The notes under the pieces were generated by a model. That model did not search any database and had not been told where the DNA came from. It was given only the letters and a program-made list of their open reading frames with translations. A program made the position numbers and the translations under genes. A stretch of DNA of 64,000 bases from Bdellovibrionales bacterium (GTDB taxonomy: Bacteria > Bdellovibrionota > UBA1018), in NCBI GenBank assembly GCA_947380295.1, contig CANCQK010000016.1, positions 1 to 64,000 on the forward strand. Direction: 5' to 3'. Shown here piece by piece: positions 8,122-17,600 of this stretch (its first letter is position 1; each line of letters begins with the position of its first letter).

Positions 8122-8576
8122 ACGAGGTGTTCGGCCTTAAGTTCGTTAATCAAGGATTGAAGTGATTCCGACTCTGCGGAGGTTGGAATCACGAACTCGA
8201 CTCCAACGTTGAATAAAAACGGATCCTTCGAAATAATATGACTATTTAAGTTATACTCCTGGCACCAAACTACTTTCGCCATGATGACGAACTTTTTAGG
8301 TTCAGGGAGAGTTAACCTAATTTCTTGTCCAGAGGTCATTTGTATCGAGGAGAAAAAGCCAGCTCCCTTGATTGAAAGATCATTAAGAACGAAACGAACG
8401 ATCGTCTGAGCAGGCTTTGCCGTCTCTGCTTCTTGCAAAGATCCATCAGACGCACCACTATTCACCCCTAAAAACTCACAAAGGACGTCCATTCGCTTCA
8501 CATGGAACAGTCGTTTAGATTTTCGCCTCTTTTTTCCCGTTGGCGGACCACCAGCCTGATTAGGAGATTGCCACAT
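8112..8576 (-). CDS. PilZ-domain protein, putative c-di-GMP receptor
   Basis: The 154-residue product has a basic N-terminus (KKRRKSKRLFHVKR) and NDLSIKGAGF near residue 88, which fits the PilZ (D/N)xSxxG motif. A beta-rich region follows (IRLTLPEPKKFVIMAKVVWC, then FNVGVEFV). The RxxxR half of the binding site is probably the RLFHVKR segment but is not a textbook match, so c-di-GMP binding is likely rather than certain. It is the last gene after fliA on the flagellar strand, 21 bp downstream, where a c-di-GMP brake on motility would make sense. Confidence 0.75.
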   Translation of the reverse strand: MWQSPNQAGGPPTGKKRRKSKRLFHVKRMDVLCEFLGVNSGASDGSLQEAETAKPAQTIVRFVLNDLSIKGAGFFSSIQMTSGQEIRLTLPEPKKFVIMAKVVWCQEYNLNSHIISKDPFLFNVGVEFVIPTSAESESLQSLINELKAEHLVQK

Positions 8577-8597
8577 AGAGTTTCGATCCCGATCATT

Positions 8598-9599
8598 TTA
8601 GGTGAAAAGCGTTAGAAAATCGTCCCAATTACTCTTTAATTTAGATTTGAGTCGGAGAATCGCTTGAGTATGCAATTGACTCACTCGAGATTCAGTAACA
8701 TCCAAGACCTTACCAATCTCCTTAAGATTTAGATCTTCATAATAATAAAGAGAAAGAACTAGTCTCTGTTTCTCAGGGAGATCACGAATTGCATCAGCCA
8801 CTACTTTCTTCAGGTGAGCCAGATTTACTTCACTGTAGGGCGTGTGACTTTTTTGATTCCCCTCTCCTCCACCATGAAGAGCGCGCTTGTCAGCTTTTGA
8901 AAAATGAGAAACATCATCATAAGAAAGCAGGGAGACACTCCGAACCTGACCCAAAAGTTCGTGATATTCTGCCTGACTGATCCCTAACTCCTGACAGACT
9001 TCTTCGTCAGTAGCCTGTCTGCCATTTTTTTGTTCAATTTTTGAGTAACAACGCTCGAGGATTTTTGATTTCTCACGAACTGAACGAGGCACCCAGTCTT
9101 GAGCTCGGAGTTCATCCAGGATTGCGCCTCGAATTCGAAACTCAGCGTAGGTCTTGAATTTATTATCACGGCTGGCATCGTACTTTTCAATTGCATCCAT
9201 CAATCCAATCACACCCGAGCTCATCAAATCGTCCAACTCGATATTCGCCGGCAATCGTGCAGCAATCTTTTGAGCGATGTACTTAATTAGAGGAGCATAT
9301 TCGAGCACCAACTGATCTCTTGAGCTATTTACCGGAGAACAATCAGGTTTAACGAGTTTTTCAGTTTGACTGGCCTCGCGAGCGAGCTCTTCTGCAATTT
9401 CTTTTTGTAGGGCTTCTTCTTCGCGGGCTGCTTCCTCTGCTCGTTGCTTTTCCTCAATTGCCGCTTCGATGGGAGACTCGGAGTCACTGACGGTCGCTCC
9501 TGAGGGTTTCCTCTCGGTGCTCCCTTTTGGCTTGGGATTAGCTTTAGCTGATTTTTTTAAGTTTTCTCGATACTTCTGAATCCCCTGATTTAGACTCAT
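8598..9599 (-). CDS. fliA: RNA polymerase sigma-28 factor FliA
   Basis: The sigma regions are in order: region 2 at about 95-175 (LVLEYAPLIKYIAQKIA, DDLMSSGVIGLMDAIEKYD, FRIRGAILDELRAQDW), region 3 at about 180-245, and region 4 at about 270-320 (LPEKQRLVLSLYYYEDLNLKE and a VTESRVSQLH helix). The LDELRAQDWVPRS block is typical of flagellar sigma-28. The protein has 333 residues, longer than most FliA proteins (about 240), because of a charged N-terminal extension of about 90 residues with a Glu/Ala coiled-coil-like stretch. No flhG lies between it and flhF, where one often does. FliA would transcribe late genes such as flagellin, which are not in this window. Confidence 0.93.
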   Translation of the reverse strand: MSLNQGIQKYRENLKKSAKANPKPKGSTERKPSGATVSDSESPIEAAIEEKQRAEEAAREEEALQKEIAEELAREASQTEKLVKPDCSPVNSSRDQLVLEYAPLIKYIAQKIAARLPANIELDDLMSSGVIGLMDAIEKYDASRDNKFKTYAEFRIRGAILDELRAQDWVPRSVREKSKILERCYSKIEQKNGRQATDEEVCQELGISQAEYHELLGQVRSVSLLSYDDVSHFSKADKRALHGGGEGNQKSHTPYSEVNLAHLKKVVADAIRDLPEKQRLVLSLYYYEDLNLKEIGKVLDVTESRVSQLHTQAILRLKSKLKSNWDDFLTLFT

Positions 9600-9679
9600 G
9601 AGCTAGCCCCACCCTCTTTTTGCTTTATAACTAGTGTATCAGAGATTTCCATATGACTACTGCCAGTTTCAATTTTTTT

Positions 9680-11098
9680 TTATAACCCCAAAAGAAGAGA
9701 AACTAATCGCTCGCGTGTAGCACCCTCGATGTCATCCGGCACTTTCTGCCCAGTTGTAAAGTACAAAAGGGGCAGCTTCACCTTCTGAGCAAGATTGTAG
9801 ATCCCACCGTAGACAATCACCTCGTCCAGTTTCGAAAGAATCAGCCCCTTTGGACTGAAGGCAGAAAACTTACTCGCTGCATCAAAAAGTTCTGAGTCTC
9901 GCGTCGTGGCCGAAAGAACTAAAAATGTCATCAGATCTGGGACAGCACCCAAAAGCTCATGAATTTCTTTCAATGATTGCGGGTCTCGGTGAGAACGTCC
10001 AGTGGTATCGACTAAGACCAGGTCAAGATTCCTAAAGTCCATGAGAGCAATCTTTAGATCGTCCACCGATGCGACCGAGCGAAATGGTACATGAAGGATC
10101 TTTCCATAGGTTGCCAACTGATCAAAGGCCGTAATTTTGTAATAATCTAAATTGATCAGACCCACCTTCATCTGACGTCCACCTTGAGCCTCACTAGCAA
10201 TTTTCGCTAGCGTCGTGGTTTTACCAACCCCGGTCGGACCAATAAACGAGATTACGGCAGGACCACGAAGCCGACCTGAACTCCGATCAGCTTGGATTTG
10301 ATCTAGGGGAGAAAAAACCCGGATAGACTCCAGGAGTTCACCGGCAACGACGTCAACCACTTGCTCGGCATTCTTGGATCGTTCATTTCCGAGCTCAAAG
10401 GCGGCTTTCTTAATTAGCGCAAGCGCATACCTTCGCTCCACTCCGTTCACCACAAGCTGTTCAAAGACATCTTGAAGTGCCGGTATATCTAGGGAAATAT
10501 GAGGTAGAGCCTCCTTGCGCTCTTCGGAAAATTCCTGAGCCCGCGGAACCCGTTCTGGTGCTGGATTCTGATTTTTTCTCACATCCTCAAGCATCTGTTT
10601 CAATTCACGCACCTCTTGCTCGAGTTCGGCGGTGCTTTGATTTCTTGAAGTTTGCAAAAGTGGGGGCTGAACGGGTGGCTTCTTTAGCGGAGGAGAGACT
10701 GCAGCATCATCCTCAATATCAATGTAACGAGTCGCAGTAATTTTCTTTGTAGCCGGATTTTGATCAGATTTTGCACCGAGTTGAACTCTCTCCTGAGTCG
10801 ATTCGGCTCTCTGAAGCTGGCGACTCGTGTATTTATCAAAGAGACCAGCCTGCTTATCTGCAGACAGTTTGTTCAGAGCCTCTCGACTCTGTACAGGGAG
10901 ATGATTTTCAACTCTAGCCTTCTTGCCCAACGAACGTTCAGAAACGGCCGCAGTGACTTCTACGGTGCCCTTGGCCATCAGACCAAATCCCTTTTTCTGA
11001 TTTTTAGTTTGAAGGATCACTGCTTCAGGACCCAGCTCTCTTTTGATGTTTTCCAAAGCTTCCTGCATCGTAGGGGCTTCAAATTTCTTAACTTGCAT
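9680..11098 (-). CDS. flhF: Flagellar biosynthesis GTPase FlhF
   Basis: FlhF is an SRP-type GTPase that sets flagellar position, usually at a pole. The N-terminus (MQVKKFEAPTMQEALENIK) is the conserved FlhF opening. Residues about 100-200 are a variable, charged linker. The NG domain covers about 200-472, with P-loop FIGPTGVGKTTT at 286-294 and LVDTTGRSHRD near 360. The start overlaps the flhA end by 11 bp. Polar flagellation is inferred from its presence. Confidence 0.95.
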   Translation of the reverse strand: MQVKKFEAPTMQEALENIKRELGPEAVILQTKNQKKGFGLMAKGTVEVTAAVSERSLGKKARVENHLPVQSREALNKLSADKQAGLFDKYTSRQLQRAESTQERVQLGAKSDQNPATKKITATRYIDIEDDAAVSPPLKKPPVQPPLLQTSRNQSTAELEQEVRELKQMLEDVRKNQNPAPERVPRAQEFSEERKEALPHISLDIPALQDVFEQLVVNGVERRYALALIKKAAFELGNERSKNAEQVVDVVAGELLESIRVFSPLDQIQADRSSGRLRGPAVISFIGPTGVGKTTTLAKIASEAQGGRQMKVGLINLDYYKITAFDQLATYGKILHVPFRSVASVDDLKIALMDFRNLDLVLVDTTGRSHRDPQSLKEIHELLGAVPDLMTFLVLSATTRDSELFDAASKFSAFSPKGLILSKLDEVIVYGGIYNLAQKVKLPLLYFTTGQKVPDDIEGATRERLVSLLLGL

Positions 11099-13166
11099 AC
11101 GACAACCTCACTGTTCCAAACGACTTCACATTCACACTCGGAGAAATTTCATTATGAGATAAAACGGTCACATTCGGGATAAAGCGATCGATCAGGCCTT
11201 TGAGATGAAATCGGATCAACGGCGAACACAAAACCACAGCCTGGCTGGTTTCTCGACTCATCTCCAGAGCTTGCTGATTGAGTTGGGCAATAAAACTCCG
11301 GACAAATTCTGGATCAACTGAAAGCTGCTGACCTTGATCTGTTTGAATAATTCCTTGAGCGATGGTTTCCTCAACAACTCGATCTAAGGTAATCAGAATC
11401 AACTGCCCCGAAGAATCAACGAGCTTCTTAGTGATACTCCTGGAAAGCATGCTGCGAACACCCTCAGTCAAAACGAACGGATCTTTCTGCATCGGAGCCA
11501 AATCAGCAAGAGCTTCAAGGATGGTTCTTAGGTCGCGAATCGAGACGCCTTCTTTTAGGAGATTCTTCAAGACTTTTAAGACAGTACCCAGCGGCAACAG
11601 TCCAGGAATCAGGTCTTCAACCACCTTTGGAGCCACTTGTTTAAATGAGTCCAGAAGAGTTTGAAGCTCTTGGCGTCCAAGAAGCTCATGAATGCTTTGC
11701 CGGATCAATTCAGTAAGATGGGTTGCAATCACAGTAGAAAGATCAACAACGGTATAACCTGCGTAAGTTGCGTCTTCTTTCTGCCGGGAAGTAATCCAAA
11801 TGGCATCCAACCCAAAAGCAGGCTCCCGGGTAGGAATACCTGCAATAGGCTCAACTACATTACCGGGGTCCATCGCAAGTAAATTACCCACCATCAGTGA
11901 GCCTGACCCAATTTGAACTCCTTTGAGGAGAACTTGATAGTCACCAGGCTTAAGCTCGAGATTGTCTCGAATTCTCAGTGGAGGAATGATGACGCCGAGA
12001 TCCAATGCGAATTGCTTCCGAATATTAGAAATTCGCTCCAGCAGATCTCCATTTTGTTCGACGTCGACGATATTTATTAAACCGTAGCCCACTTCGAGCT
12101 CGAGCAGATCCACAGGAAGGAGATTTTCGAGTTTTTCCTGGGCTGGCTTGAGCTTTTCTTGGGTAACTTTTTTTAGTTTCTCGGCCTCATCCTCATTCGA
12201 TTTCTTCGTCAGCTGGTAGGAAAAGCCACCTAAACCGAGTGCCAGAGTCATAAAGGGAACAAACGGCAGTCCTGGAATGATCGCCATGAATCCCATCACA
12301 CCGCCAGCAGCCATCAGGGCCTTAGGCTTCATGATCAACTGCTTTGATACTTCTTGGCTGAAGTTAGTGCTCGTCGCTGTGCGGGTCACAATAATACCAG
12401 CAGCGGTCGAAACAATCAGAGCTGGTATTTGAGTCACCAACCCGTCCCCAATCGTCAAAAGAGCAAAGGTTGATGCGGCGGTACCCAGCTCCATCCCCTT
12501 TTGGAGGGTCCCAATGATGATTCCGCCGACGAGGTTCACAATAACGATCATGATACCCGCGATCGCATCCCCTCGGACGAATTTCGACGAACCGTCCATA
12601 GCTCCGTAAAAGTCAGCTTCTTTTGCAATTTCGCCACGGCGCCTGCGAGCTTCATCTTCGTTAATGAGGCCCGCGTTCAGGTCTGCATCGATGGACATTT
12701 GTTTACCAGGCATCGCATCCAAGGTGAATCTCGCGGCGACTTCGGCGACGCGACCAGCACCCTTGGTGATAACGATAAAGTTAATGATCACCAAAATGAT
12801 AAAAATAACCACGCCTACTGCGTAATTTCCCCCAACAACAAACTCTCCGAAAGACCGAATAACTTCGCCAGCTGCAGAGGTCCCATCCTCTGCGCCGTGC
12901 AGTAAGATCACTCTTGTAGTTGCCACATTGAGAGAGAGACGAAACAATGTAGTGATCAAAAGCAAGGATGGGAAAATACTAAAATCCAAAGCCCTCGTTG
13001 CATAGACTGAGGTTAACAGGAGGATAATCGACAGAGCGATCTCTATCGAGAGTAAGATGTCCAACAAGAACCGTGGCATAGGAATGATCATGACTGCAAT
13101 AATAGCCATGAGTCCCATAGCCATGATCAGATCAGAGTTTTTTGAAATTCGTTCAAATAGGTTCAC
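11088..13166 (-). CDS. flhA: Flagellar export gate protein FlhA
   Basis: The 692-residue product has the family's usual length. The N-terminal half has several membrane helices, including the FHIPEP-type block TTLFRLSLNVATTRVILL and the cytoplasmic loop with DAMPGKQMSIDADLNAGLI. The C-terminal half (from about 330) is the cytoplasmic export platform that docks chaperone-substrate complexes; GYGLINIVD opens it. Its start overlaps the flhB stop by 4 bp and its end overlaps the flhF start. Confidence 0.97.
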   Translation of the reverse strand: MNLFERISKNSDLIMAMGLMAIIAVMIIPMPRFLLDILLSIEIALSIILLLTSVYATRALDFSIFPSLLLITTLFRLSLNVATTRVILLHGAEDGTSAAGEVIRSFGEFVVGGNYAVGVVIFIILVIINFIVITKGAGRVAEVAARFTLDAMPGKQMSIDADLNAGLINEDEARRRRGEIAKEADFYGAMDGSSKFVRGDAIAGIMIVIVNLVGGIIIGTLQKGMELGTAASTFALLTIGDGLVTQIPALIVSTAAGIIVTRTATSTNFSQEVSKQLIMKPKALMAAGGVMGFMAIIPGLPFVPFMTLALGLGGFSYQLTKKSNEDEAEKLKKVTQEKLKPAQEKLENLLPVDLLELEVGYGLINIVDVEQNGDLLERISNIRKQFALDLGVIIPPLRIRDNLELKPGDYQVLLKGVQIGSGSLMVGNLLAMDPGNVVEPIAGIPTREPAFGLDAIWITSRQKEDATYAGYTVVDLSTVIATHLTELIRQSIHELLGRQELQTLLDSFKQVAPKVVEDLIPGLLPLGTVLKVLKNLLKEGVSIRDLRTILEALADLAPMQKDPFVLTEGVRSMLSRSITKKLVDSSGQLILITLDRVVEETIAQGIIQTDQGQQLSVDPEFVRSFIAQLNQQALEMSRETSQAVVLCSPLIRFHLKGLIDRFIPNVTVLSHNEISPSVNVKSFGTVRLSYAS

Positions 13167-14251
13167 GGCATTATATTCCTTATTTTATAGACGTAAGCGA
13201 GCACTTCTGCGACAGCGTGGTAGAGATTTCTTGGAATGTATTGTCCGATTTTTACGGTTTTATAAAGAGTACGGGCAAGAGGGACATTTTCGACCTGAGG
13301 GATTCCTGCATCTTTTGCAATTTGTTTAATCCTTTGAGCAATCAGATCAGCACCCTTAGCCACTACTTTTGGTGCTGCCATCGAACCCTTATCATAAACG
13401 ATAGCTATAGCAATGTGGGTCGGATTGGTCACAATCACATCAGCTTTTTTCACCGCCTGCATCATTCGCTTGCGTGACATTTCTCGCTGAACGGCACGAA
13501 TTCGAGCGCGAACTTGTGGATCCCCTTCACGCTCTTTTGCTTCTTGTTTTGCCTCTTGCTTAGTCATTCGCACGTTCTTACCGAACTCCATGCGCTGCAG
13601 AGCGTAATCGACGCCAGCAAAAACACCCAAAATAAGAATCAAAACAATAAAGATCGACTTAGCGATTCGCCCATAGTTGGCCATGACTGAATTCAGATCC
13701 CCGGTCAGGTAGCTCGGTGAAATGAGCACTTCACTCTTGATGAGCAAGTACGAGACAGTCAGAATAATGGCCATCTTGAAGATGAGCCTAAGGGCTTCAA
13801 CCCCTTGTTTCAGTGAAAAAAGACGTTGAAAACCTTGAATCGGGTTAATTTTTTCAAAATCAGGCATCAAGGGCTCGATCGATAAGAGCGGGCCAACTTG
13901 AGCGAAACTCACGAGAATTCCAAAGACAAAGCCTGCGCCGCAAACGGGCAAGCCCATGGCAATCATCAGCCCGAGAGCCCTCGTGAGGTAACCTCTCATC
14001 AAATGAGGAGCACCTAGATTCAACCTCGAAGACAAATCAGTTCTGAAAACCTCTCTCATGAAATCAGCGAGTTGCTGGGCGAATTGGCCCGACATCGAGT
14101 AAGCCGTAACGCAAGTCGCTATGAGAACAGCCAAACCGACGATTTCACGACTTTGGGGTACCATCCCCTTAGATCGAAATTCTTCGAGTCGCTGGGGCGA
14201 CGCCTCCTCGGTTAAGTCTTCTCTAGATCTTTCTTCTTGACCCTCAGCCAA
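13163..14251 (-). CDS. flhB: Flagellar export switch protein FlhB
   Basis: FlhB switches the flagellar exporter from rod/hook to filament substrates. It has four hydrophobic segments in the first 215 residues and a basic linker (KQEAKQEAKEREGDP). The autocleavage motif NPTH is at 276-279 and intact, followed by IAIAIVYD. The N-terminus (EERSREDLTEEASPQRLEEFRSKG) is typical. It starts 2 bp after fliR and overlaps flhA. Confidence 0.97.
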   Translation of the reverse strand: MAEGQEERSREDLTEEASPQRLEEFRSKGMVPQSREIVGLAVLIATCVTAYSMSGQFAQQLADFMREVFRTDLSSRLNLGAPHLMRGYLTRALGLMIAMGLPVCGAGFVFGILVSFAQVGPLLSIEPLMPDFEKINPIQGFQRLFSLKQGVEALRLIFKMAIILTVSYLLIKSEVLISPSYLTGDLNSVMANYGRIAKSIFIVLILILGVFAGVDYALQRMEFGKNVRMTKQEAKQEAKEREGDPQVRARIRAVQREMSRKRMMQAVKKADVIVTNPTHIAIAIVYDKGSMAAPKVVAKGADLIAQRIKQIAKDAGIPQVENVPLARTLYKTVKIGQYIPRNLYHAVAEVLAYVYKIRNIMP

Positions 14252-14253
14252 AT

Positions 14254-15063
14254 CTATCTCCTACTCGCGATGGCCTGCATGACCATCCACATAGAATCGC
14301 CAATTTTCTCAAAGACTGCCCTCACTACACCCTGAAAATCCTCAATACTTAAAAACATGACCACAAACCCGACTAAGGCACTGACTGCAAACGAGAGCAT
14401 AAAAACGTTCAACTGAGGCATGGCCTTGGACAAAATCCCGAAAACCAGGTTCACAGCAAACATAGAGATCGCCACGGGTGCGGCAATCTGAAGTCCAAGG
14501 CGGATCACATCTGCTGACATTTGAATCAATTTCAACATCAAGCTCGAATAAAATCCCATCGCACCGATCCCAACGACTTGATAGCTCTCTAATGCAGCTC
14601 GCAAGAGAAGATGATGTCCATCCAAGATCAAAAATAAAAGCATTGCCAATGTAGTTTGCAGCTGTGCAACGATTTCAGTCTGGGACTCCTGGTGGGGGTC
14701 ATAAACACTAGCCGAGGCAAACCCCATAAAATTGCCGACTAAATTTGCACCAAAAGCAATTCCCTCAAAGGCAATTCGAGCAGAAAAACCTAGAACAAGA
14801 GCAAACAAAACCTCTAGAGTAATCGTGCCGGCAATGCCAGCAGCTGTATTTGCCCAGATCTGCGCGTCTTTTGGATGAATGGTATTTGATTTCACTAGAG
14901 CTGGAAATAGAGCAATACTAACTGAGAGCGACAGTAAAATGCGCACTGGCATCGGGATCATTTTGTCTCCGAAAAAAGGCAAAACGCTCATGAGCACGCT
15001 GAATCTCACAAGAACCGCGAAGAATGACATAATCTCATTGAGGTTAAAATTAAATATCGACAT
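14254..15063 (-). CDS. fliR: Flagellar export gate protein FliR
   Basis: The 269-residue, strongly hydrophobic protein has several membrane helices and is one part of the FliPQR gate. Recognisable blocks are the N-terminal FAVLVRFSVLMSVLPFFGD and the central FEGIAFGANLVGNFMGFASA. The ATG at 15063 shares its first base with the fliQ stop, so the two are probably coupled. Only 2 bp separate it from flhB. Confidence 0.95.
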   Translation of the reverse strand: MSIFNFNLNEIMSFFAVLVRFSVLMSVLPFFGDKMIPMPVRILLSLSVSIALFPALVKSNTIHPKDAQIWANTAAGIAGTITLEVLFALVLGFSARIAFEGIAFGANLVGNFMGFASASVYDPHQESQTEIVAQLQTTLAMLLFLILDGHHLLLRAALESYQVVGIGAMGFYSSLMLKLIQMSADVIRLGLQIAAPVAISMFAVNLVFGILSKAMPQLNVFMLSFAVSALVGFVVMFLSIEDFQGVVRAVFEKIGDSMWMVMQAIASRR

Positions 15064-15332
15064 TAGTGAATCACGTTACCGACACTTCCGAAGACATCTA
15101 CGGTATAGTGTTGGAGAACCTCAAGCATCCAAGGAGCCATCACAGTCAGCACCACCAAAACGGCCACCATCTTAGGAATAAATGTCAGGGTTGATTCATT
15201 AATCTGAGTGACTGCTTGGAGAATACTCACTAAAATACCAACTACCATCGCTGCCAGCAAAAGGGGTCCAGCAATATAGATAATTGTTTTTACCGCTTCG
15301 GACGCTAATGACATTAATAATTCTTCATTCAT
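15063..15332 (-). CDS. fliQ: Flagellar export gate protein FliQ
   Basis: The 89-residue protein has two membrane helices and the family's normal length. The first helix region (AVKTIIYIAGPLLLAAMVVG) leads to VSILQAVTQINESTLTFIPK, a conserved FliQ block. It lies 15 bp after fliP, with AGGAGATG just upstream, and overlaps fliR by one base. Confidence 0.95.
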   Translation of the reverse strand: MNEELLMSLASEAVKTIIYIAGPLLLAAMVVGILVSILQAVTQINESTLTFIPKMVAVLVVLTVMAPWMLEVLQHYTVDVFGSVGNVIH

Positions 15333-15347
15333 TCGTCACATCTCCTC

Positions 15348-16139
15348 CTAACCAAAGCTTTTAACCAAGCTGCCGACAATCAACTCCCAGCCATCAACGA
15401 GAACGAAAAGGAGCAGCTTAAACGGCAGTGCAATTACCACAGGCGGAAGCATCATCATCCCCATCGCCATGAGGACGCTCGCAACCACCATATCAAGAAC
15501 AAGGAAAGGCAAATAAAGCATGAATCCAATCTGAAATGCCGTTTTCAGTTCGCTGATCACAAAGGCAGGGACCAGGATATAGGTACCCACCTCAGATCGT
15601 GACTTGGGCTTAGCCTCTTTTGCAAGAGAGAGAAATAGCTCCAAATCTTTTTCGCGAGTCTGATTGAACATGAACTCCCGCAACGGTGCCTCAGCCCGAT
15701 CCATAGCTACTTTTTGATCGATCTTTTCATTTAAGTAAGGTTCAACTGCGTTTGTCGATATCGCTTTAAATGTGGGAGCCATAACAAAGAATGACAAAAA
15801 AAGCGATAACCCGACAATGAGCTGATTAGGCGGCATTTGCTGAGTTCCTAAGGCCTGTCTCAGAAAACTCAAGACCACTACAATCCGGGTAAATGCGGTC
15901 ATCATGATGAGAATCGAAGGTGCCAACGAAAGCACAGTGAGCATCAAGATGATTCGAATGATTGAAACGAGCTCCGTTGGTTTTTGCGAATTTGCGAATG
16001 ACAAACTCAATGAAGGCAGGCTCAATCCTGAAGTCCCCGGTACGAAGCTCCCACTCGCAGAATGACTCTCAGCCCAAGCACTCGAAGAGAGAACCAGCGC
16101 AGTTGTAGTAATGATAACTAGTGATCGCCAGTGCTTCAT
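15348..16139 (-). CDS. fliP: Flagellar export gate protein FliP
   Basis: FliP forms most of the export pore. The 263-residue protein starts with a cleavable signal peptide (about 1-23, ending SSAWA), as FliP proteins often do. Then come LSLAPSILIMMTAFTRIVVV, LRQALGTQQMPPNQL and YLPFLVLDMVVASVLMAMGM, all family signatures. It overlaps fliO by 4 bp. Confidence 0.97.
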   Translation of the reverse strand: MKHWRSLVIITTTALVLSSSAWAESHSASGSFVPGTSGLSLPSLSLSFANSQKPTELVSIIRIILMLTVLSLAPSILIMMTAFTRIVVVLSFLRQALGTQQMPPNQLIVGLSLFLSFFVMAPTFKAISTNAVEPYLNEKIDQKVAMDRAEAPLREFMFNQTREKDLELFLSLAKEAKPKSRSEVGTYILVPAFVISELKTAFQIGFMLYLPFLVLDMVVASVLMAMGMMMLPPVVIALPFKLLLFVLVDGWELIVGSLVKSFG

Positions 16140-17185
16140 AGAGGCTTTAATCCTTCTAGACGACTTCGAATTCTGGATCGCACACCTTGAGATTCCATCA
16201 CTGATGGCGGCGGAGTCTTTTGCTCTCCGAGAAAGTCAGCGAAGGACGCACCGCTCCCTTGCGAAGGTTTTTCAATGTCTTCGCCCAGATCAAACTCCTC
16301 TGTGTGAGTATCCGAGTCATGAATCTGAGTGATGAGCTGGATGGAATCCTGCGACAAGCCTAGAACGAGAGTTCTGCCCGCCACTCTCACAACGGAGATA
16401 CTCTTCTTAGGACCAAGATGCTGAGTCGACAGGACCTCAATTAGACTTTCCTTAGATCCGATTTTGAGACCTGAAACTTTTGAAATCGCTGATAGAATTC
16501 CGGTCGATTGGACCTTTTTTTGACCCCCAAACCTTTTCACGAGAATTGCAAAAAGACCAAAAAGTCCAACTACCAAAGATAGCTTGAGAAACACGCCTCC
16601 GAAGGAGGGCAGAGGCTTTGCACCAGACAGAGTGGCTGTTGATGGTTTGGACGCGGTCTTTTCGGGTTTCAAATCCTGAGTCAAAGGAGATTGTTCGATT
16701 TTCTCTTGAAGCTTCTTCTGTTCCTCTTGGGGCGAAATCAAGGCACCCATCAATTTCTCTACCGTCGTCTTCTGACCGCTCTCAGAACCCGGGGCCGTGA
16801 GCTTAACTTGGAGGGATCGCCCTGAAAGATGGACTTGAAAAGTCTTTCTGAATGCCTCTGCATTACCTCGAACTGAAATACGACACCTGACCTGTTTAGG
16901 ATTGTATTGATAGACAAAGACTTTCGAGATGACTCCATTCGCAGAGGACTTTACCCTGGCAGGATAAACTGATGCGTGACTTAGCGTAAGTTGGATAATA
17001 TCTTTCAAATACTCGGTCGTTACCTGACTCGCGTCAAGTTTACTATCCAAAGTAAGAACCACTTCGTCGCCCTGATGAACCTCAACTTGCTTTACGACTG
17101 GATTTGCAAAGGCTTGAGTTCCCGCTCCTAGGACAAAAAGCAAGAAAAACCCAGTTCCGATCCAACGATTGACTCGTGAGTTCAT
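16136..17185 (-). CDS. fliO: FliO-like flagellar assembly protein with N-terminal AMIN-like domain
   Basis: FliO helps FliP assemble. The C-terminal half fits FliO: one membrane helix (FLKLSLVVGLFGLFAILVKR, about 200-220) and then a small cytoplasmic domain (STQHLGPKKSISVVRVAGRTLV). The protein is unusually long at 349 residues because of a signal peptide ending at TQAFA and a periplasmic domain at about 30-135 that resembles an AMIN domain (VHQGDEVVLTLDSKLD), which may bind peptidoglycan. It overlaps fliN and fliP by 4 bp each. Confidence 0.85.
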   Translation of the reverse strand: MNSRVNRWIGTGFFLLFVLGAGTQAFANPVVKQVEVHQGDEVVLTLDSKLDASQVTTEYLKDIIQLTLSHASVYPARVKSSANGVISKVFVYQYNPKQVRCRISVRGNAEAFRKTFQVHLSGRSLQVKLTAPGSESGQKTTVEKLMGALISPQEEQKKLQEKIEQSPLTQDLKPEKTASKPSTATLSGAKPLPSFGGVFLKLSLVVGLFGLFAILVKRFGGQKKVQSTGILSAISKVSGLKIGSKESLIEVLSTQHLGPKKSISVVRVAGRTLVLGLSQDSIQLITQIHDSDTHTEEFDLGEDIEKPSQGSGASFADFLGEQKTPPPSVMESQGVRSRIRSRLEGLKPL

Positions 17186-17586
17186 TTGAGTTGTTCGATT
17201 CGCTCTACGGGCGAGATAATATCGGTCAGACGTACTCCGAATTTTTCGTTAACAACAACCACTTCTCCGCGAGCAATGAGTTTGTCGTTAATCAGAATTT
17301 CCAGAGGCTCGCCGGCAAACTTTGAAAGTTCAACCACTGAGCCCTGACCTAACTGCAGGATCTCGCGAATAGCCATTCTACACCGCCCCAATTCGGCGGT
17401 TACTTTGAGAGGAATATCTAGAATAAAATCTAAAGACTGAATGGCTGGGCCATTTCCCCTCGACGCCCCACCCATGGAGTTACCTTGCGTCGCGCCCCCT
17501 GAGCCAGAGGCAGCTCCCTGTGCTGAAAATGCCCCCTCGATACTTCCTAAATTCATTTCACCCAGTGGCGAAGCTGCATCAGCCAT
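17182..17586 (-). CDS. fliN: Flagellar motor switch protein FliN
   Basis: The 134-residue protein has a flexible Gly/Ser/Ala-rich N-terminus and a C-terminal SpoA domain from about 60: LDIPLKVTAELGRCRMAIREIL, LGQGSVVELSK, EPLEILINDKLIARGEVVVVNEKFG (read as separate blocks). It forms the base of the C-ring with FliM and also binds FliH-FliI. A GGGAGG-type ribosome site precedes the ATG. It lies 14 bp after fliM. Confidence 0.95.
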   Translation of the reverse strand: MADAASPLGEMNLGSIEGAFSAQGAASGSGGATQGNSMGGASRGNGPAIQSLDFILDIPLKVTAELGRCRMAIREILQLGQGSVVELSKFAGEPLEILINDKLIARGEVVVVNEKFGVRLTDIISPVERIEQLK

Positions 17587-17600
17587 CTTCTCTCCCTCCC

